A stretch of DNA of 64,000 bases from Gammaproteobacteria bacterium (GCA_012960305.1 DUBM01000009.1:66413-130412), one strand, 5' to 3'; numbered from the stretch's first letter, positions 33,052 to 42,267 are shown. Notes: generated by a model not told the origin, from the letters alone. Made by a program: numbers and translations.

Positions 33052-34437
33052 ATGACAACTTTTGCCATCGTCAATCTAGTTCTATTTACAGCACTGATTA
33101 GCTTGCTCTATCAGCTGGCAGGCAAAGAAATTGGACTATCAAAGAGAGTATTATTAGGCTTAGTGGCCGGTAGTCTTTTTGGTTTTTATCTGCAGGCAGT
33201 ATATGGCTTAGCATCTCCTGTTGCCGCGCAAACATTGGAATGGACTAATGTTATTGCTAATTCCTATGTGAACCTTTTGCGCATGTTAATCATGCCCCTA
33301 ATTTTGGTAACTATGATTGCAGCTGTATTGCGGGTGGGAGAAATCAGGTCCCTCGGGAAAATTGGTGGATCGGTTATAGGTATACTAATTGTAACGACTA
33401 TGATCGCCGCTTTAGTTGGTATTTTTATGGCGAGCATTTTCGGTTTGAATGCTGGCGAACTCGCCAGAGGTGCGGAAGAGCTGGCGAGAGCTGAAGTCCT
33501 TGAAGCTCGGCAAAGTGGAGCAGCGAGTCAGAGTATTCCCCAATTGCTGCAAAGCTTTATTCCACGGAATATTTTTGCTGATTTAACCGACGCCAGGGCC
33601 ACTTCAATAATCGCTGTAGTCGTTTTTGGTTTACTGTTCGGTATCGCTTCCTTGCTCGTAAGTGAAGAAAATTCAGCTCATAGTCAAAGAATTTCTAGCT
33701 TTATCGACACGGCTCAGGCAATCATCATGAAACTGGTGAAGGTTGTTATGAGCCTCACTCCTTACGGAGTTTTGGCACTGATGACCAGAGTGATTGCTAC
33801 ATCTGATGGAAGTGCCATCGTCACACTGATTAGCTTTGTTATAGCCTCTTATATTGCAATTGCGATCATGTTCGCTGTCCATGCTTTGCTCATAGGATTG
33901 ATCGGCGCAAATGTCAAAACCTATTTCCAAAAGGTTTGGCCAGTACTCACCTTTGCCTTCGTGACCCGCAGCTCCGCAGCTACTATCCCATTAACAATAC
34001 GTGCGCAAATCGAGGAGTTAAATGTTCCAGCCCCGATTGCCAATATTGCCGCCTCTTTTGGTGCCACGATAGGGCAAAATGGCTGCGCGGGAATCTATCC
34101 CGCCATGCTTGCAGTTATGGTAGCGCCAACGATGGGTGTCGATATCGACTTGGGATTTATATTAAGCCTTATATTAATCATCGCGATTAGCTCATTTGGA
34201 ATCGCCGGAGTAGGCGGCGGTGCTACCAATTCTGCCCTTGCTGTGCTGCCGGTGATGGGATTTCCAGTAACGGTGGTGGCACTTCTGATTTCTATTGAGC
34301 CATTAATAGATATGGCGCGAACAGCTTTAAATGTTAATGGCGCCATCACCACTGGTATGATTACGACAAGATTTCTGGGCGACCAAGTTGAGGCACCAAC
34401 TCCTGACTTGGTTAATCGAAATTTACAAGAAAACTAA
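33052..34437 (+). CDS. Dicarboxylate/amino acid:cation symporter, L-cystine transporter TcyP-like
   Basis: Family motifs NSYVNLLRMLIMPLILVTMIAAVLRVGE; FVTRSSAATIPLT; GATIGQNGCAGIYPAMLAVMVAP. Confidence 0.88.
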   Translation: MTTFAIVNLVLFTALISLLYQLAGKEIGLSKRVLLGLVAGSLFGFYLQAVYGLASPVAAQTLEWTNVIANSYVNLLRMLIMPLILVTMIAAVLRVGEIRSLGKIGGSVIGILIVTTMIAALVGIFMASIFGLNAGELARGAEELARAEVLEARQSGAASQSIPQLLQSFIPRNIFADLTDARATSIIAVVVFGLLFGIASLLVSEENSAHSQRISSFIDTAQAIIMKLVKVVMSLTPYGVLALMTRVIATSDGSAIVTLISFVIASYIAIAIMFAVHALLIGLIGANVKTYFQKVWPVLTFAFVTRSSAATIPLTIRAQIEELNVPAPIANIAASFGATIGQNGCAGIYPAMLAVMVAPTMGVDIDLGFILSLILIIAISSFGIAGVGGGATNSALAVLPVMGFPVTVVALLISIEPLIDMARTALNVNGAITTGMITTRFLGDQVEAPTPDLVNRNLQEN

Positions 34438-34476
34438 TTACAACGATTGTTATAGGCTAATAAAGGATAGAGAATT

Positions 34477-34953
34477 ATGATCAAGATTTCAAAGACAGCT
34501 GTTATTATGGGTTTATTGTCAGTCTTCGGTATTACCGCAGCTGTTAGTGCCGCTGAAATTGTTCGCACCGGCGAAGGGCGCAATTTTTATAATAATATTT
34601 TTATTCCAGCAGGTGCGGAAACGCTCTATCTAAGTGGTTCGGGTGCCAGCCAACAGGCAGATGGCAGCTGGGGCGATATGGAGCAGCAAACTATTAATAC
34701 GTTTAGTAAGTTTCAAGAAACTCTGGAATCCCAGGGCTGGTCTTTAGAGGATATTATACAAGTAAGAGCTTTTGCAGTTTCTGGGCCAGGCGGTGAATTA
34801 GATTTTTCTGGATTTAATGCTGGCTATCAGCAATTTTTCGGAACAGATGAAAATCCAATGAAGCCAGTGAGATCATTTGTACAAATTGCAGGTTTGGTTG
34901 TCGATGGCTGGTTGATCGAGATAGAAATTCGCGCTGCACGTGTTCCAGACTAA
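34477..34953 (+). CDS. RidA/YjgF family protein with signal peptide
   Basis: Signal peptide (LLSVFGITAAVSAAEI); NNIFIPAGAETLYLSGSGA...QTINTFSKFQETLESQGWSLEDIIQVRAF...RSFVQIAGLVVDGWLIEIEIRAA. Confidence 0.85.
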   Translation: MIKISKTAVIMGLLSVFGITAAVSAAEIVRTGEGRNFYNNIFIPAGAETLYLSGSGASQQADGSWGDMEQQTINTFSKFQETLESQGWSLEDIIQVRAFAVSGPGGELDFSGFNAGYQQFFGTDENPMKPVRSFVQIAGLVVDGWLIEIEIRAARVPD

Positions 34954-35022
34954 ATCATGCACAGTAAGCAAAAGACTGTTAATTAAAGACAGCAAAGAAT
35001 AAATCTATAGTAGTTGCTCTGG

Positions 35023-35068
35023 AAAGGTCGGTCACGATAATCTAATTAAATCGTGACCGACCTTTTTT
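35023..35068 (+). terminator. Rho-independent terminator with 16-bp perfect stem
   Basis: AAAGGTCGGTCACGAT-(11 nt)-ATCGTGACCGACCTTT TTT. Confidence 0.9.
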
Positions 35069-35108
35069 GATATCTAGTAAGTGACTTTTAAGACAGAGGT
35101 GATCAGAA

Positions 35109-35363
35109 ATGTTTATACGAATAAAGAATCTATTGTCTGATGAGCATCTGGCTTTCATAGAAAAAATAATTGTCGTTAGCGACTTTACTGGCGGTCCTGC
35201 TATGACTGGAGATCTTACCAATGTTGTTAAAAAGAACCTCCATATAGAAGTGGTAAAACGCCCTAAACGAGATAAGTTTTTGGGCATGAGCAGTTTTGAG
35301 ATTAACAGTCATAGCTTGGTTCGCTTGTTGGCACTGAATGACTTTCTCCAGGATAAATCATGA
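35109..35363 (+). CDS. Small 84-aa protein resembling the N-terminus of PKHD-type 2OG-Fe(II) hydroxylases
   Basis: MFIRIKNLLSDEHLAFIEKIIVVSDFTGGPAMTGDLTNVVKKNLHIEV; ATGA overlap with the next gene. Confidence 0.5.
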   Translation: MFIRIKNLLSDEHLAFIEKIIVVSDFTGGPAMTGDLTNVVKKNLHIEVVKRPKRDKFLGMSSFEINSHSLVRLLALNDFLQDKS

Positions 35364-36427
35364 GACTCTGGCGCCTACTAATCTTTTTTCTCCTGCTGCT
35401 GTCTGTCACAGTGCAAGCTCAATCTACTCTCGAACTTCAGGAATTCAATGCTGCCTATTTACAGTACGGTAACAATTTGCATTCCAATCCTGGTTTGGCG
35501 AGAGAATCGGCTAGAAGAGCCTTCGGTCTAGGAAAACAAATATTTGGCGATGAAAACGAACGCACTGCTATGCTAGCCATCAATTATGCTAATCTCTTGC
35601 AAGATGAGGCTCAGTCACAGGATCTTTTTGACGAGGCAGTAACGATCTACCAAGCGGTTTTTGGATTTGGAAGCGAAGCGATGATTGATCCGCTCATGCG
35701 TCTTGCCCGATCGCTAACAGATACCAACAAATATTCTTTGGCTAATGTCTACTATCGAAGAGCATTAGGCCTAAGTAAGGATCACTTTGGTGTAGATGCT
35801 AGTAAAAGTGGTGCCATACAATTGGAACTTGGTTCAATAGCGCTAACTCAGAATAATGTAGAAAGTGCATTCCCATTGCTACGCAGTGCCTTTGAAACCT
35901 TCAGCCAATATGATGATGCAGGTTCAGTATCTAATCGTGCGCGGACAGGTCTCTTACTTGGAGACTATTATCTCCGAACAGAAAACTATGAAGAAGCCTT
36001 GTCAATTTTATTGCTTGCTTTGGAAACGCTTTCTACCTACCCTCATGCCGATGTCACTCAGCGAAATAGAATTGCGTTGATAGAAGTTTATGAAAAACTA
36101 GGCAGAAGCGAAGAGGCTACAGCTCATTGTTTGGCCATCGGTGCGATAAGAAGGATTGGTAACGAAGGCAGTTTGCGACCTCTGTATACTGTCATCCCAG
36201 ACAGTGAACAGATAATAGGTACCCCAACCGAACAATATGGCGTACGAGTTGGCTACACTATTGATGCGAATGGTTATGTGGTAAACCCAATATTAATGAG
36301 CACTATCGATAGTGATGTTCTTTCCCAAGTTTTCCTCTCAGCGATACAACAATTTCGCTTTGCTCCTAGATTTGAAAATGGGGACCCTGTTGCTTCTCTC
36401 AATCAACAATATGTTTTTCGTTACTAA
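35360..36427 (+). CDS. Secreted TPR protein with TonB-like C-terminal domain
   Basis: Signal peptide; helical TPR repeats; C-term YGVRVGYTIDANGYVVNPILMSTIDSDVLSQVFLSAIQQFRFAPRFENGDPV typical of TonB C-terminal domains. Confidence 0.75.
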   Translation: MRLWRLLIFFLLLLSVTVQAQSTLELQEFNAAYLQYGNNLHSNPGLARESARRAFGLGKQIFGDENERTAMLAINYANLLQDEAQSQDLFDEAVTIYQAVFGFGSEAMIDPLMRLARSLTDTNKYSLANVYYRRALGLSKDHFGVDASKSGAIQLELGSIALTQNNVESAFPLLRSAFETFSQYDDAGSVSNRARTGLLLGDYYLRTENYEEALSILLLALETLSTYPHADVTQRNRIALIEVYEKLGRSEEATAHCLAIGAIRRIGNEGSLRPLYTVIPDSEQIIGTPTEQYGVRVGYTIDANGYVVNPILMSTIDSDVLSQVFLSAIQQFRFAPRFENGDPVASLNQQYVFRY

Positions 36428-36487
36428 GTTTTACCAATTCAGCATTAATCAAAACTATTTCTCTGGCGACGATTGAGGAACTAAATT

Positions 36488-38353
36488 ATGAGAGCAATTT
36501 TTCTTGTTTCAATTTTGCAATGTCTGGTTATATTTTCGCGTGTTGTTTCAGCTCAGTCTTCATTCGAAGTGATGGAGGTTAACATTTCAGAGTTGCAGAA
36601 TGCTTTGTCAGAAGGAAGAGTCAGTTCAGTAGAGTTGGTGGATAGTTATCTCGAGCGAATATCTGCCTACGACAAGCAAGGTCCGGCATTGAATAGCATA
36701 ATTCGAATCAATCCTGAGGCGCGGAGTATTGCTGCGCAACTTGATGCGGAACGAGAAACCTCTGCGATTAGAAGCCCTCTTCACGGTATCCCTATACTGG
36801 TAAAAGATAATTACAACACTACAACTATGCCCACCACCGGTGGTTCCGTTGCCTTGGCAGATTTCATTCCCAGTGAAAATTCTACTCAGATTAATAGATT
36901 GATCGAAGCTGGAGCGATCATTTTGGCTAAAACCAATTTGCATGAGTATGCCTATGGCATCACTAGTGTTGGTTCACTGGTCGGTCAAACTCGCAACCCC
37001 TACGACATAAGGAGAGTCCCAGGTGGCTCCAGCGGGGGAACGGGGGCTGCGGTGGCAGCCAGTTTTGGGGCGATCGGCTTGGGTTCAGACACTTGCGGTT
37101 CAATTCGTATCCCTTCGGCCTTTAACAACTTAGTTGGGCTTCGACCAACCAAAGGCTTATCCAGTATTTATGGAGTTATGCCTCTGTCCCATACTCAGGA
37201 TGTGGCCGGTCCACTGGCAAGAAACTCAACAGACTTGGCGATTTTATTGGACGTCGTTGTGGGCTATGACGAGAAAGATGAGGCAACGAGTATCATGTTA
37301 TTTCAGGAATCGCCGGAATTTGTCCGGAACCTGAATAGTGTTAATTTGGAAGGGCTGCGCATCGGCAAGCTGCAAAGTTATTTTGATCGAGCCGATACAG
37401 TCACCAGGCGGATGATAGAGTCTACTCTCGAGCATCTAGAGCAACAAGGCGCTGAAGTTGTGGAAATTGAAATTTCCGAAGCTGAAAGTTTAATTGGTCA
37501 GTCGGCTCTCATTGGTCACGAATTTAAGAACGATCTCAATCAATATCTATCGTTGTTTATCAGCGATAAAATAATGAGCCTGGACGACATCGTTGATCTG
37601 GGGTTGTTTCATGAAGCAGTAGAAGGGGCGCTTTCTCGCAGTCATGCTTCGGTTTTCAATGAAACAGAGTACAATCAGGCTGTTGCGGTTCGTATTGAGC
37701 TCCGCGAGTTAGTGGAATCAGTGCTGATGGAAAACCAGTTAGATGCATTGGTCTATCCAACAATAGCTGAGCTTCCAGTAATAATTGGAGAATCTCAGCC
37801 GGGAAATAACTGCAGCCTCAGTGCGAATTCTGGTCTCCCCGCAATATCGCTTCCAGCTGGCTTCTCGGACTCGGGTTTACCAGTGGGGATGGAATTGCTA
37901 GGAGCTTATCTTAGTGATGTGCGCTTGGTTTCGATCGCCCATGCTTTGGAGCAGTCTAAGCAGAGTCGACAGCCACCTTCTGTTACACCACCATTAGAGA
38001 ATGGAGAGGCACCGTCCGCGCGAAAAATAGAAATAGCGTTCAATGACGCAGGGGCTCAATTTTCTGCCAGTTTCGAAATAAACATGCTATTCAATACCCT
38101 TGCTTACCAAATTCAAATCGATCCTGCTGGTTCAGCTGAAATATACGCTATCACACTCATAATAGATGACCCTGATGCCTTGGGGCTAACGGACCCTATT
38201 ATTGCGAATTTCCTCGGTCCCAATATGGATTTAGCGGCGGGCGAAGTCTTCATGAGCCCGCAATTACGTATGGCTATTCACGAAAACCGAGCTTACTTAA
38301 AAATATTCGCAGATTCCCTGCCTCCGGTGGGCGCAATTCGGCGGCTGGACTAG
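36488..38353 (+). CDS. Secreted amidase (amidase signature family) with extra C-terminal domain
   Basis: IPILVKDNYNTTTMPTTGGSVAL; VPGGSSGGTGAAVAASFGAIGLGSDTCGSIRIPSAFNNLVGLRPTKGL; about 110-aa C-terminal extension. Confidence 0.92.
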   Translation: MRAIFLVSILQCLVIFSRVVSAQSSFEVMEVNISELQNALSEGRVSSVELVDSYLERISAYDKQGPALNSIIRINPEARSIAAQLDAERETSAIRSPLHGIPILVKDNYNTTTMPTTGGSVALADFIPSENSTQINRLIEAGAIILAKTNLHEYAYGITSVGSLVGQTRNPYDIRRVPGGSSGGTGAAVAASFGAIGLGSDTCGSIRIPSAFNNLVGLRPTKGLSSIYGVMPLSHTQDVAGPLARNSTDLAILLDVVVGYDEKDEATSIMLFQESPEFVRNLNSVNLEGLRIGKLQSYFDRADTVTRRMIESTLEHLEQQGAEVVEIEISEAESLIGQSALIGHEFKNDLNQYLSLFISDKIMSLDDIVDLGLFHEAVEGALSRSHASVFNETEYNQAVAVRIELRELVESVLMENQLDALVYPTIAELPVIIGESQPGNNCSLSANSGLPAISLPAGFSDSGLPVGMELLGAYLSDVRLVSIAHALEQSKQSRQPPSVTPPLENGEAPSARKIEIAFNDAGAQFSASFEINMLFNTLAYQIQIDPAGSAEIYAITLIIDDPDALGLTDPIIANFLGPNMDLAAGEVFMSPQLRMAIHENRAYLKIFADSLPPVGAIRRLD

Positions 38354-38386
38354 TTCCGAAATAGTTTGGAGTGAGTTTAGAATCAG

Positions 38387-38545
38387 TTAAGGAATAATGA
38401 CTGACGCAGCGATATTGTGGTCACTGATTTCGTTAGCGGTGAAGCTGGAGATTGCCAACCAGTACTTTCCCTGAGCCAAAGTTTGTTCAATTCTCGAATT
38501 CGTTTCTACATCACTGTCATCACCTTCCACAACTAGAAACAGCCC
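38387..38545 (-). pseudogene. Remnant of a pre-peptidase C-terminal (PPC)-like domain
   Basis: Minus-strand frame between two stops: GLFLVVEGDDSDVETNSRIEQTLAQGKYWLAISSFTANEISDHNIAASVIIP*; no start codon or catalytic domain. Confidence 0.55.
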
Positions 38546-38644
38546 CTATGATAAATTCAACAAAGGACTGGTTAGATCACAGCTCGTCGATTAAACAAAA
38601 TATGTTCCTTCCTCGCCATCCTTTCGAATTGTGAGGCTTCTAAC

Positions 38645-38755
38645 ATGAACATTTTTCCTAATGTATGCGCTGCCCATGAATTTGAGCTCAATAGAGTTGA
38701 CGCTGCAATCGCCTTTGAATACATCGAAAAGCGAAAACGTAATAACGTAATATAG
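38645..38755 (+). pseudogene. C-terminal remnant resembling zinc-type alcohol dehydrogenase/quinone reductase (MDR)
   Basis: MNIFPNVCAAHEFELNRVDAAIAFEYIEKRKRNNVI* resembles the MDR C-terminus (H-x-F-x-L...AxxAFxYxExGxxxGKxVI). Confidence 0.45.
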
Positions 38756-38845
38756 GTGCTAATAATTTCGGAGCCGCTATGTTTAGAAGAAAGAATTTCT
38801 ATGAGCGCGTATTTTTATAAATTAAATCAGGTTTCTAACAGAGTG

Positions 38846-39244
38846 TCAGAAACTAGCAGTGTCCACAGGGTACAAGATCACTGGTATCATTTCGCTTTGT
38901 TGGAACCAGTCACCATCTATGCGAATATAATTTTCTTCATTCTCGTCCAACCTCAATGTGCCCGTAAATTCCAGATCGATGCGGGGAATTCGGATCAGGA
39001 TATTCAAACCGTTTATTCTCACCGTATCTGCTGGCATACCGTAGATTCCTTTTGCTCCATTAATCAAGGTCGCTGAGTAAGCGCCGTCGGTCTCAGTAAA
39101 AGTGAAAGACATTGTCATGTCGTCACGTCCAATTACTAACGGGCCCTCCCATGCACCAACAAAAGTGGGTTGCATCTTTTGCTGAGCCACAGAGTTGGTG
39201 ATTATTAGCGCCAATATAAATACGGTTGCTAGAGTTTTGAGCAT
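38846..39244 (-). CDS. Secreted small beta-rich protein (hydrolase-associated N-terminal domain-like), standalone
   Basis: Signal peptide; GAWEGPLVIGRDDMTMSFTFTETDGAYSATLINGAKGIYGMPADTVRINGLNILIRIPRIDLEFTGTL...DGDWFQQSEMIPVIL. Confidence 0.6.
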   Translation of the reverse strand: MLKTLATVFILALIITNSVAQQKMQPTFVGAWEGPLVIGRDDMTMSFTFTETDGAYSATLINGAKGIYGMPADTVRINGLNILIRIPRIDLEFTGTLRLDENEENYIRIDGDWFQQSEMIPVILYPVDTASF

Positions 39245-39343
39245 GAGATAGATATTAGTTCAGCTGATCGAGGGAGTGCAAGCAGTCTTAGAGGTCGATT
39301 AATAACCCAGTCATCAGTAATTTAGATTCTAGCAGGTAGGTAG

Positions 39344-39538
39344 TCTTTTGAAGAGGAAATACAAAAGAAAATTGGGGTTGGAGCATGGGCTAAGACGGAA
39401 GAATTTCATGAGACCCGCTATCAATGTAATTCCGCCCTCCTCGAAGCTCTCAGCGAGAAAGGCATCATGATTCTCTATTCGCAGCGAGAAGTCAGGATGT
39501 TGCAACAGCAATCTATCGAAACAAATTCAAATCGATAG
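39344..39538 (+). pseudogene. C-terminal remnant of an MscS-family mechanosensitive channel
   Basis: Frame between stops: SFEEEIQKKIGVGAWAKTEEFHETRYQCNSALLEALSEKGIMILYSQREVRMLQQQSIETNSNR*; cf. MscS C-term WAKTxDYWxxRxxxNExLxEAxxExGIxIPxPQRxVxx; no start or TM region. Confidence 0.6.
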
Positions 39539-40772
39539 CGTCTGCCATCACAGCATAACCTGCATCGTTGGGGTGTAAGTTGTCCTCTGTGAATGCAGGC
39601 AGTAAATGGATCGGATTGTTTGGGTCTTGTACAACCTTGTCAAAATCGATAACGCCGTCAAACTCTCCACTACTTCGAATAAATTGATTAACAGCCTGCC
39701 GGATTATTTCGCCTTCTGGAGTGAAATACACAGCTCCTTGAAAAGGAGTTAGAGTGGCCCCAATAATCTTTATTTCATTCATGTGAGCTCGATTAATAAT
39801 TTGTCTGTAACCGGCGATGATATCTGCGGCAGGAGTAGGAGCACTGCCTTCCATCGTGGGCATTCCGATATCATTAATGCCTTCCATTAACACCATGTGG
39901 GTAACATCACTAAGTGCTAGCACATCACGTTCAAATCTTGCCTGTAAATTCTGGCCGAATATTACATTGCCTTCTGAGGTGACTCGGTTACCACTGATAC
40001 CGGCATTGATCACTGCATAGTTATCTATTGATTCATCTGCGAAGAGGCGCCTGGCGAAATGATTTGGCCACCTTTGATTGCCTGAAAGGCTGGAGCCCCA
40101 GCCATCAGTTATAGAGTCACCAACGGTGGCGATGGCGGAAATACCAGTGTCATCGATTACATCAATTGCTGTAAGTAAACTCCAGGCAGGTGTTTCCTTG
40201 GCATTGCTCAGTTCAGTGCTGGTCGTATAGTCACCGATTAAAGATGTATAGTTAGTTTGATTAGACAGCGAGTGAGCAGTGACGAAACCCGTATCGTTGG
40301 GCAGATATAGGCTTACACTTAAATTGCTTAATGGAGGTACCAGATAACGGATAGGATCACTAATAATTACCCCACCTCTTGGGACACGCACTGAATCCTC
40401 GCCGCCAAACGTTATAGCTGTTGAAGTCCCAATTTGAATAGAACTCCCTTCAGATTGTAAGGCTATGGCAGTGCGGCCAATATCAATAGCTTGTTCACCA
40501 TGATAATTAGCCAAGCGAATACGCAGGCTGCTGCCGCCGACACTGGTGTGAGTTATTAACCTGATCGTTTGGTCCTGGAGTGCCTCTGAATCTTGTTCCA
40601 TCGGTGCCATGGTGCTTGGGCTTGCAGTCCAGGTTGTAACCCAGCGTTCGTCATCCTGAGCTTGTGCGCCTAAATCACCGGCAAGAAATAATGTAGTCAC
40701 AAAAAGAGGTAATGTGATGAATAGGATCTGGCGAGCTGACTGTCTGCTGGTATCGACGATAAAATTATTCAT
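39513..40772 (-). CDS. Secreted SGNH/GDSL-family hydrolase
   Basis: WVTTWTASPSTMAP; ATVGDSITDGWGSSLSGNQRWPNHFARRL; NAGISGNRV; LMEGINDIG; LHPNDAGYAVMADAI. Confidence 0.92.
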   Translation of the reverse strand: MNNFIVDTSRQSARQILFITLPLFVTTLFLAGDLGAQAQDDERWVTTWTASPSTMAPMEQDSEALQDQTIRLITHTSVGGSSLRIRLANYHGEQAIDIGRTAIALQSEGSSIQIGTSTAITFGGEDSVRVPRGGVIISDPIRYLVPPLSNLSVSLYLPNDTGFVTAHSLSNQTNYTSLIGDYTTSTELSNAKETPAWSLLTAIDVIDDTGISAIATVGDSITDGWGSSLSGNQRWPNHFARRLFADESIDNYAVINAGISGNRVTSEGNVIFGQNLQARFERDVLALSDVTHMVLMEGINDIGMPTMEGSAPTPAADIIAGYRQIINRAHMNEIKIIGATLTPFQGAVYFTPEGEIIRQAVNQFIRSSGEFDGVIDFDKVVQDPNNPIHLLPAFTEDNLHPNDAGYAVMADAIDLNLFR

Positions 40773-40984
40773 GATTTGCTCTCTTAGTGTTAAATAAAAC
40801 ATCTATCTCATTCGCACATTAATCAAATTGGAGGAATAAAATAGTAAATCATAGATTTGGCTTAATGCAAATCCCGCATCCACAGTTGCGGCCTTTGGGC
40901 TGTCTTGCTATAAAAGCGTCCACATGGGATATGGCTTACCCGTAGTTGTTGATAGTGTGAGACACCGGCGATAGCTTCTGCAAT

Positions 40985-41713
40985 ATGACTATGTCCACAA
41001 CTGAATTAGAATTAGAACTCGAGGATGGGAATCAATTGATGGATTACTTGCCAGCTGTAGAAGTGGAGTTCCCGCACGAAGTGGGCGTGAACGCCTCTAT
41101 TATCTGGCTCCATGGCCTTGGCGCTGATGGTAATGATTTTGCCTCCATTGTTCCCCAATTGGACTTAAGTGCAGCCTATGGTATTCGTTTTATCTTTCCT
41201 CATGCGCCAGCAATTCCAGTCACTATTAACAATGGTCATGTGATGCCGGCGTGGTATGACATCAGGCAATTAAATATTGAGCGATCCGCAGACGAAGAGC
41301 AGTTAAGGCAGTCTGCGACTTGGGTTCATGCTCTTATCGAGAGAGAAATCGAACGGGGAGTTGATAGCAGTCGTATCATTATTGCTGGCTTCTCTCAGGG
41401 GGGAGCGGTGTCTTTCGAGGCGGCTCTTAGTTACAGTAAACCTCTGGCAGGTGTCATGGCACTATCGACTTACTTTCCTACAGCGGTAACCATCCAGATT
41501 GATATCATTAACAGTGAGCTTCCTATTCTCATTTGCCATGGCAGCTTAGACCCGGTGGTAGCCGAGGCCATGGGACTGCAAAGCCTCGCCACCTTGCAAG
41601 AAATGGGTTTTAAGCCTGAATATAAGTCCTATCCCATGGAGCATGCCGTTTGTCCTCAGGAAATCGTGGATATCGCCTCTTGGATACGGAAACTGCTCGA
41701 TCCTGTAACATAA
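40985..41713 (+). CDS. Carboxylesterase/phospholipase (alpha/beta hydrolase)
   Basis: IIWLHGLGADGNDFASIVPQL; FIFPHAPAIPVTINNGHVMPAWYDI; IIAGFSQGGAVSFEAAL; HGSLDPVV. Confidence 0.93.
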   Translation: MTMSTTELELELEDGNQLMDYLPAVEVEFPHEVGVNASIIWLHGLGADGNDFASIVPQLDLSAAYGIRFIFPHAPAIPVTINNGHVMPAWYDIRQLNIERSADEEQLRQSATWVHALIEREIERGVDSSRIIIAGFSQGGAVSFEAALSYSKPLAGVMALSTYFPTAVTIQIDIINSELPILICHGSLDPVVAEAMGLQSLATLQEMGFKPEYKSYPMEHAVCPQEIVDIASWIRKLLDPVT

Positions 41714-41744
41714 ATTAAGCGGGAATAAATAATTGGTCAAATTG

Positions 41745-41775
41745 TTGACCTTAGACCTAGCTCTAAGGTTACACT
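41745..41775 (+). promoter_or_regulatory. MerR-type promoter/operator: -35 TTGACC, 19-bp spacer, -10 TACACT, dyad in spacer
   Basis: ACCTTAGA-CCTAGC-TCTAAGGT (41748-41769) is a perfect 8-bp inverted repeat between -35 (41745-41750) and -10 (41770-41775). Confidence 0.82.
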
Positions 41776-41811
41776 GCTCTCATTCGATGGAAGCCCGGTG
41801 AGGGTAAGCAA

Positions 41812-42267
41812 GTGCTGAAAATTAGTGAACTATCCGCCAAGACTGGGCTAACCGCCCATACCTTGCGATTTTATGAGAAGCATGGCCTTATTCAGGCCAG
41901 CACCCGGAGTGAATCCGGCTATCGATATTACAATGCTGCGGATATCCGGCGGGTAGAATTCGTGAAAACAGCCCGGAGCATTGGGTTTTCATTGGAAGAT
42001 ATAAACCAGCTTCTGTCTATTCGTGTTGATAAGCTCAGTCATAGTTGCCAGGAAGTGACAGAAATAACACGAAACAAACTTGATGAAGTGAATGGCAAAA
42101 TAAATGAACTGCAATCTATGCAACAAACCTTACAAATATTGTTGGATAGCTGCTGTGGTGGACCCGAGAGAGCGATTCACTGTTCAATAATGGAAGCGCT
42201 TGATAAAGACCTATTTAGAAACCAAGACAATGAATCTGCATTACAGGCATCGGGGAGAGTAAAATGA
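41812..42267 (+). CDS. MerR family metal-responsive regulator (ZntR/CadR-like)
   Basis: LKISELSAKTGLTAHTLRFYEKHGLIQASTRSESGYRYY; C-terminal CCGGPERAIHCSIMEAL; GTG start. Confidence 0.9.
   Translation: MLKISELSAKTGLTAHTLRFYEKHGLIQASTRSESGYRYYNAADIRRVEFVKTARSIGFSLEDINQLLSIRVDKLSHSCQEVTEITRNKLDEVNGKINELQSMQQTLQILLDSCCGGPERAIHCSIMEALDKDLFRNQDNESALQASGRVK

Noticed and set aside
39329-39511. 60-aa minus-strand ORF MLLQHPDFSLRIENHD...
   Set aside because: The opposite strand at the same place reads as an MscS C-terminal remnant, which explains the open frame
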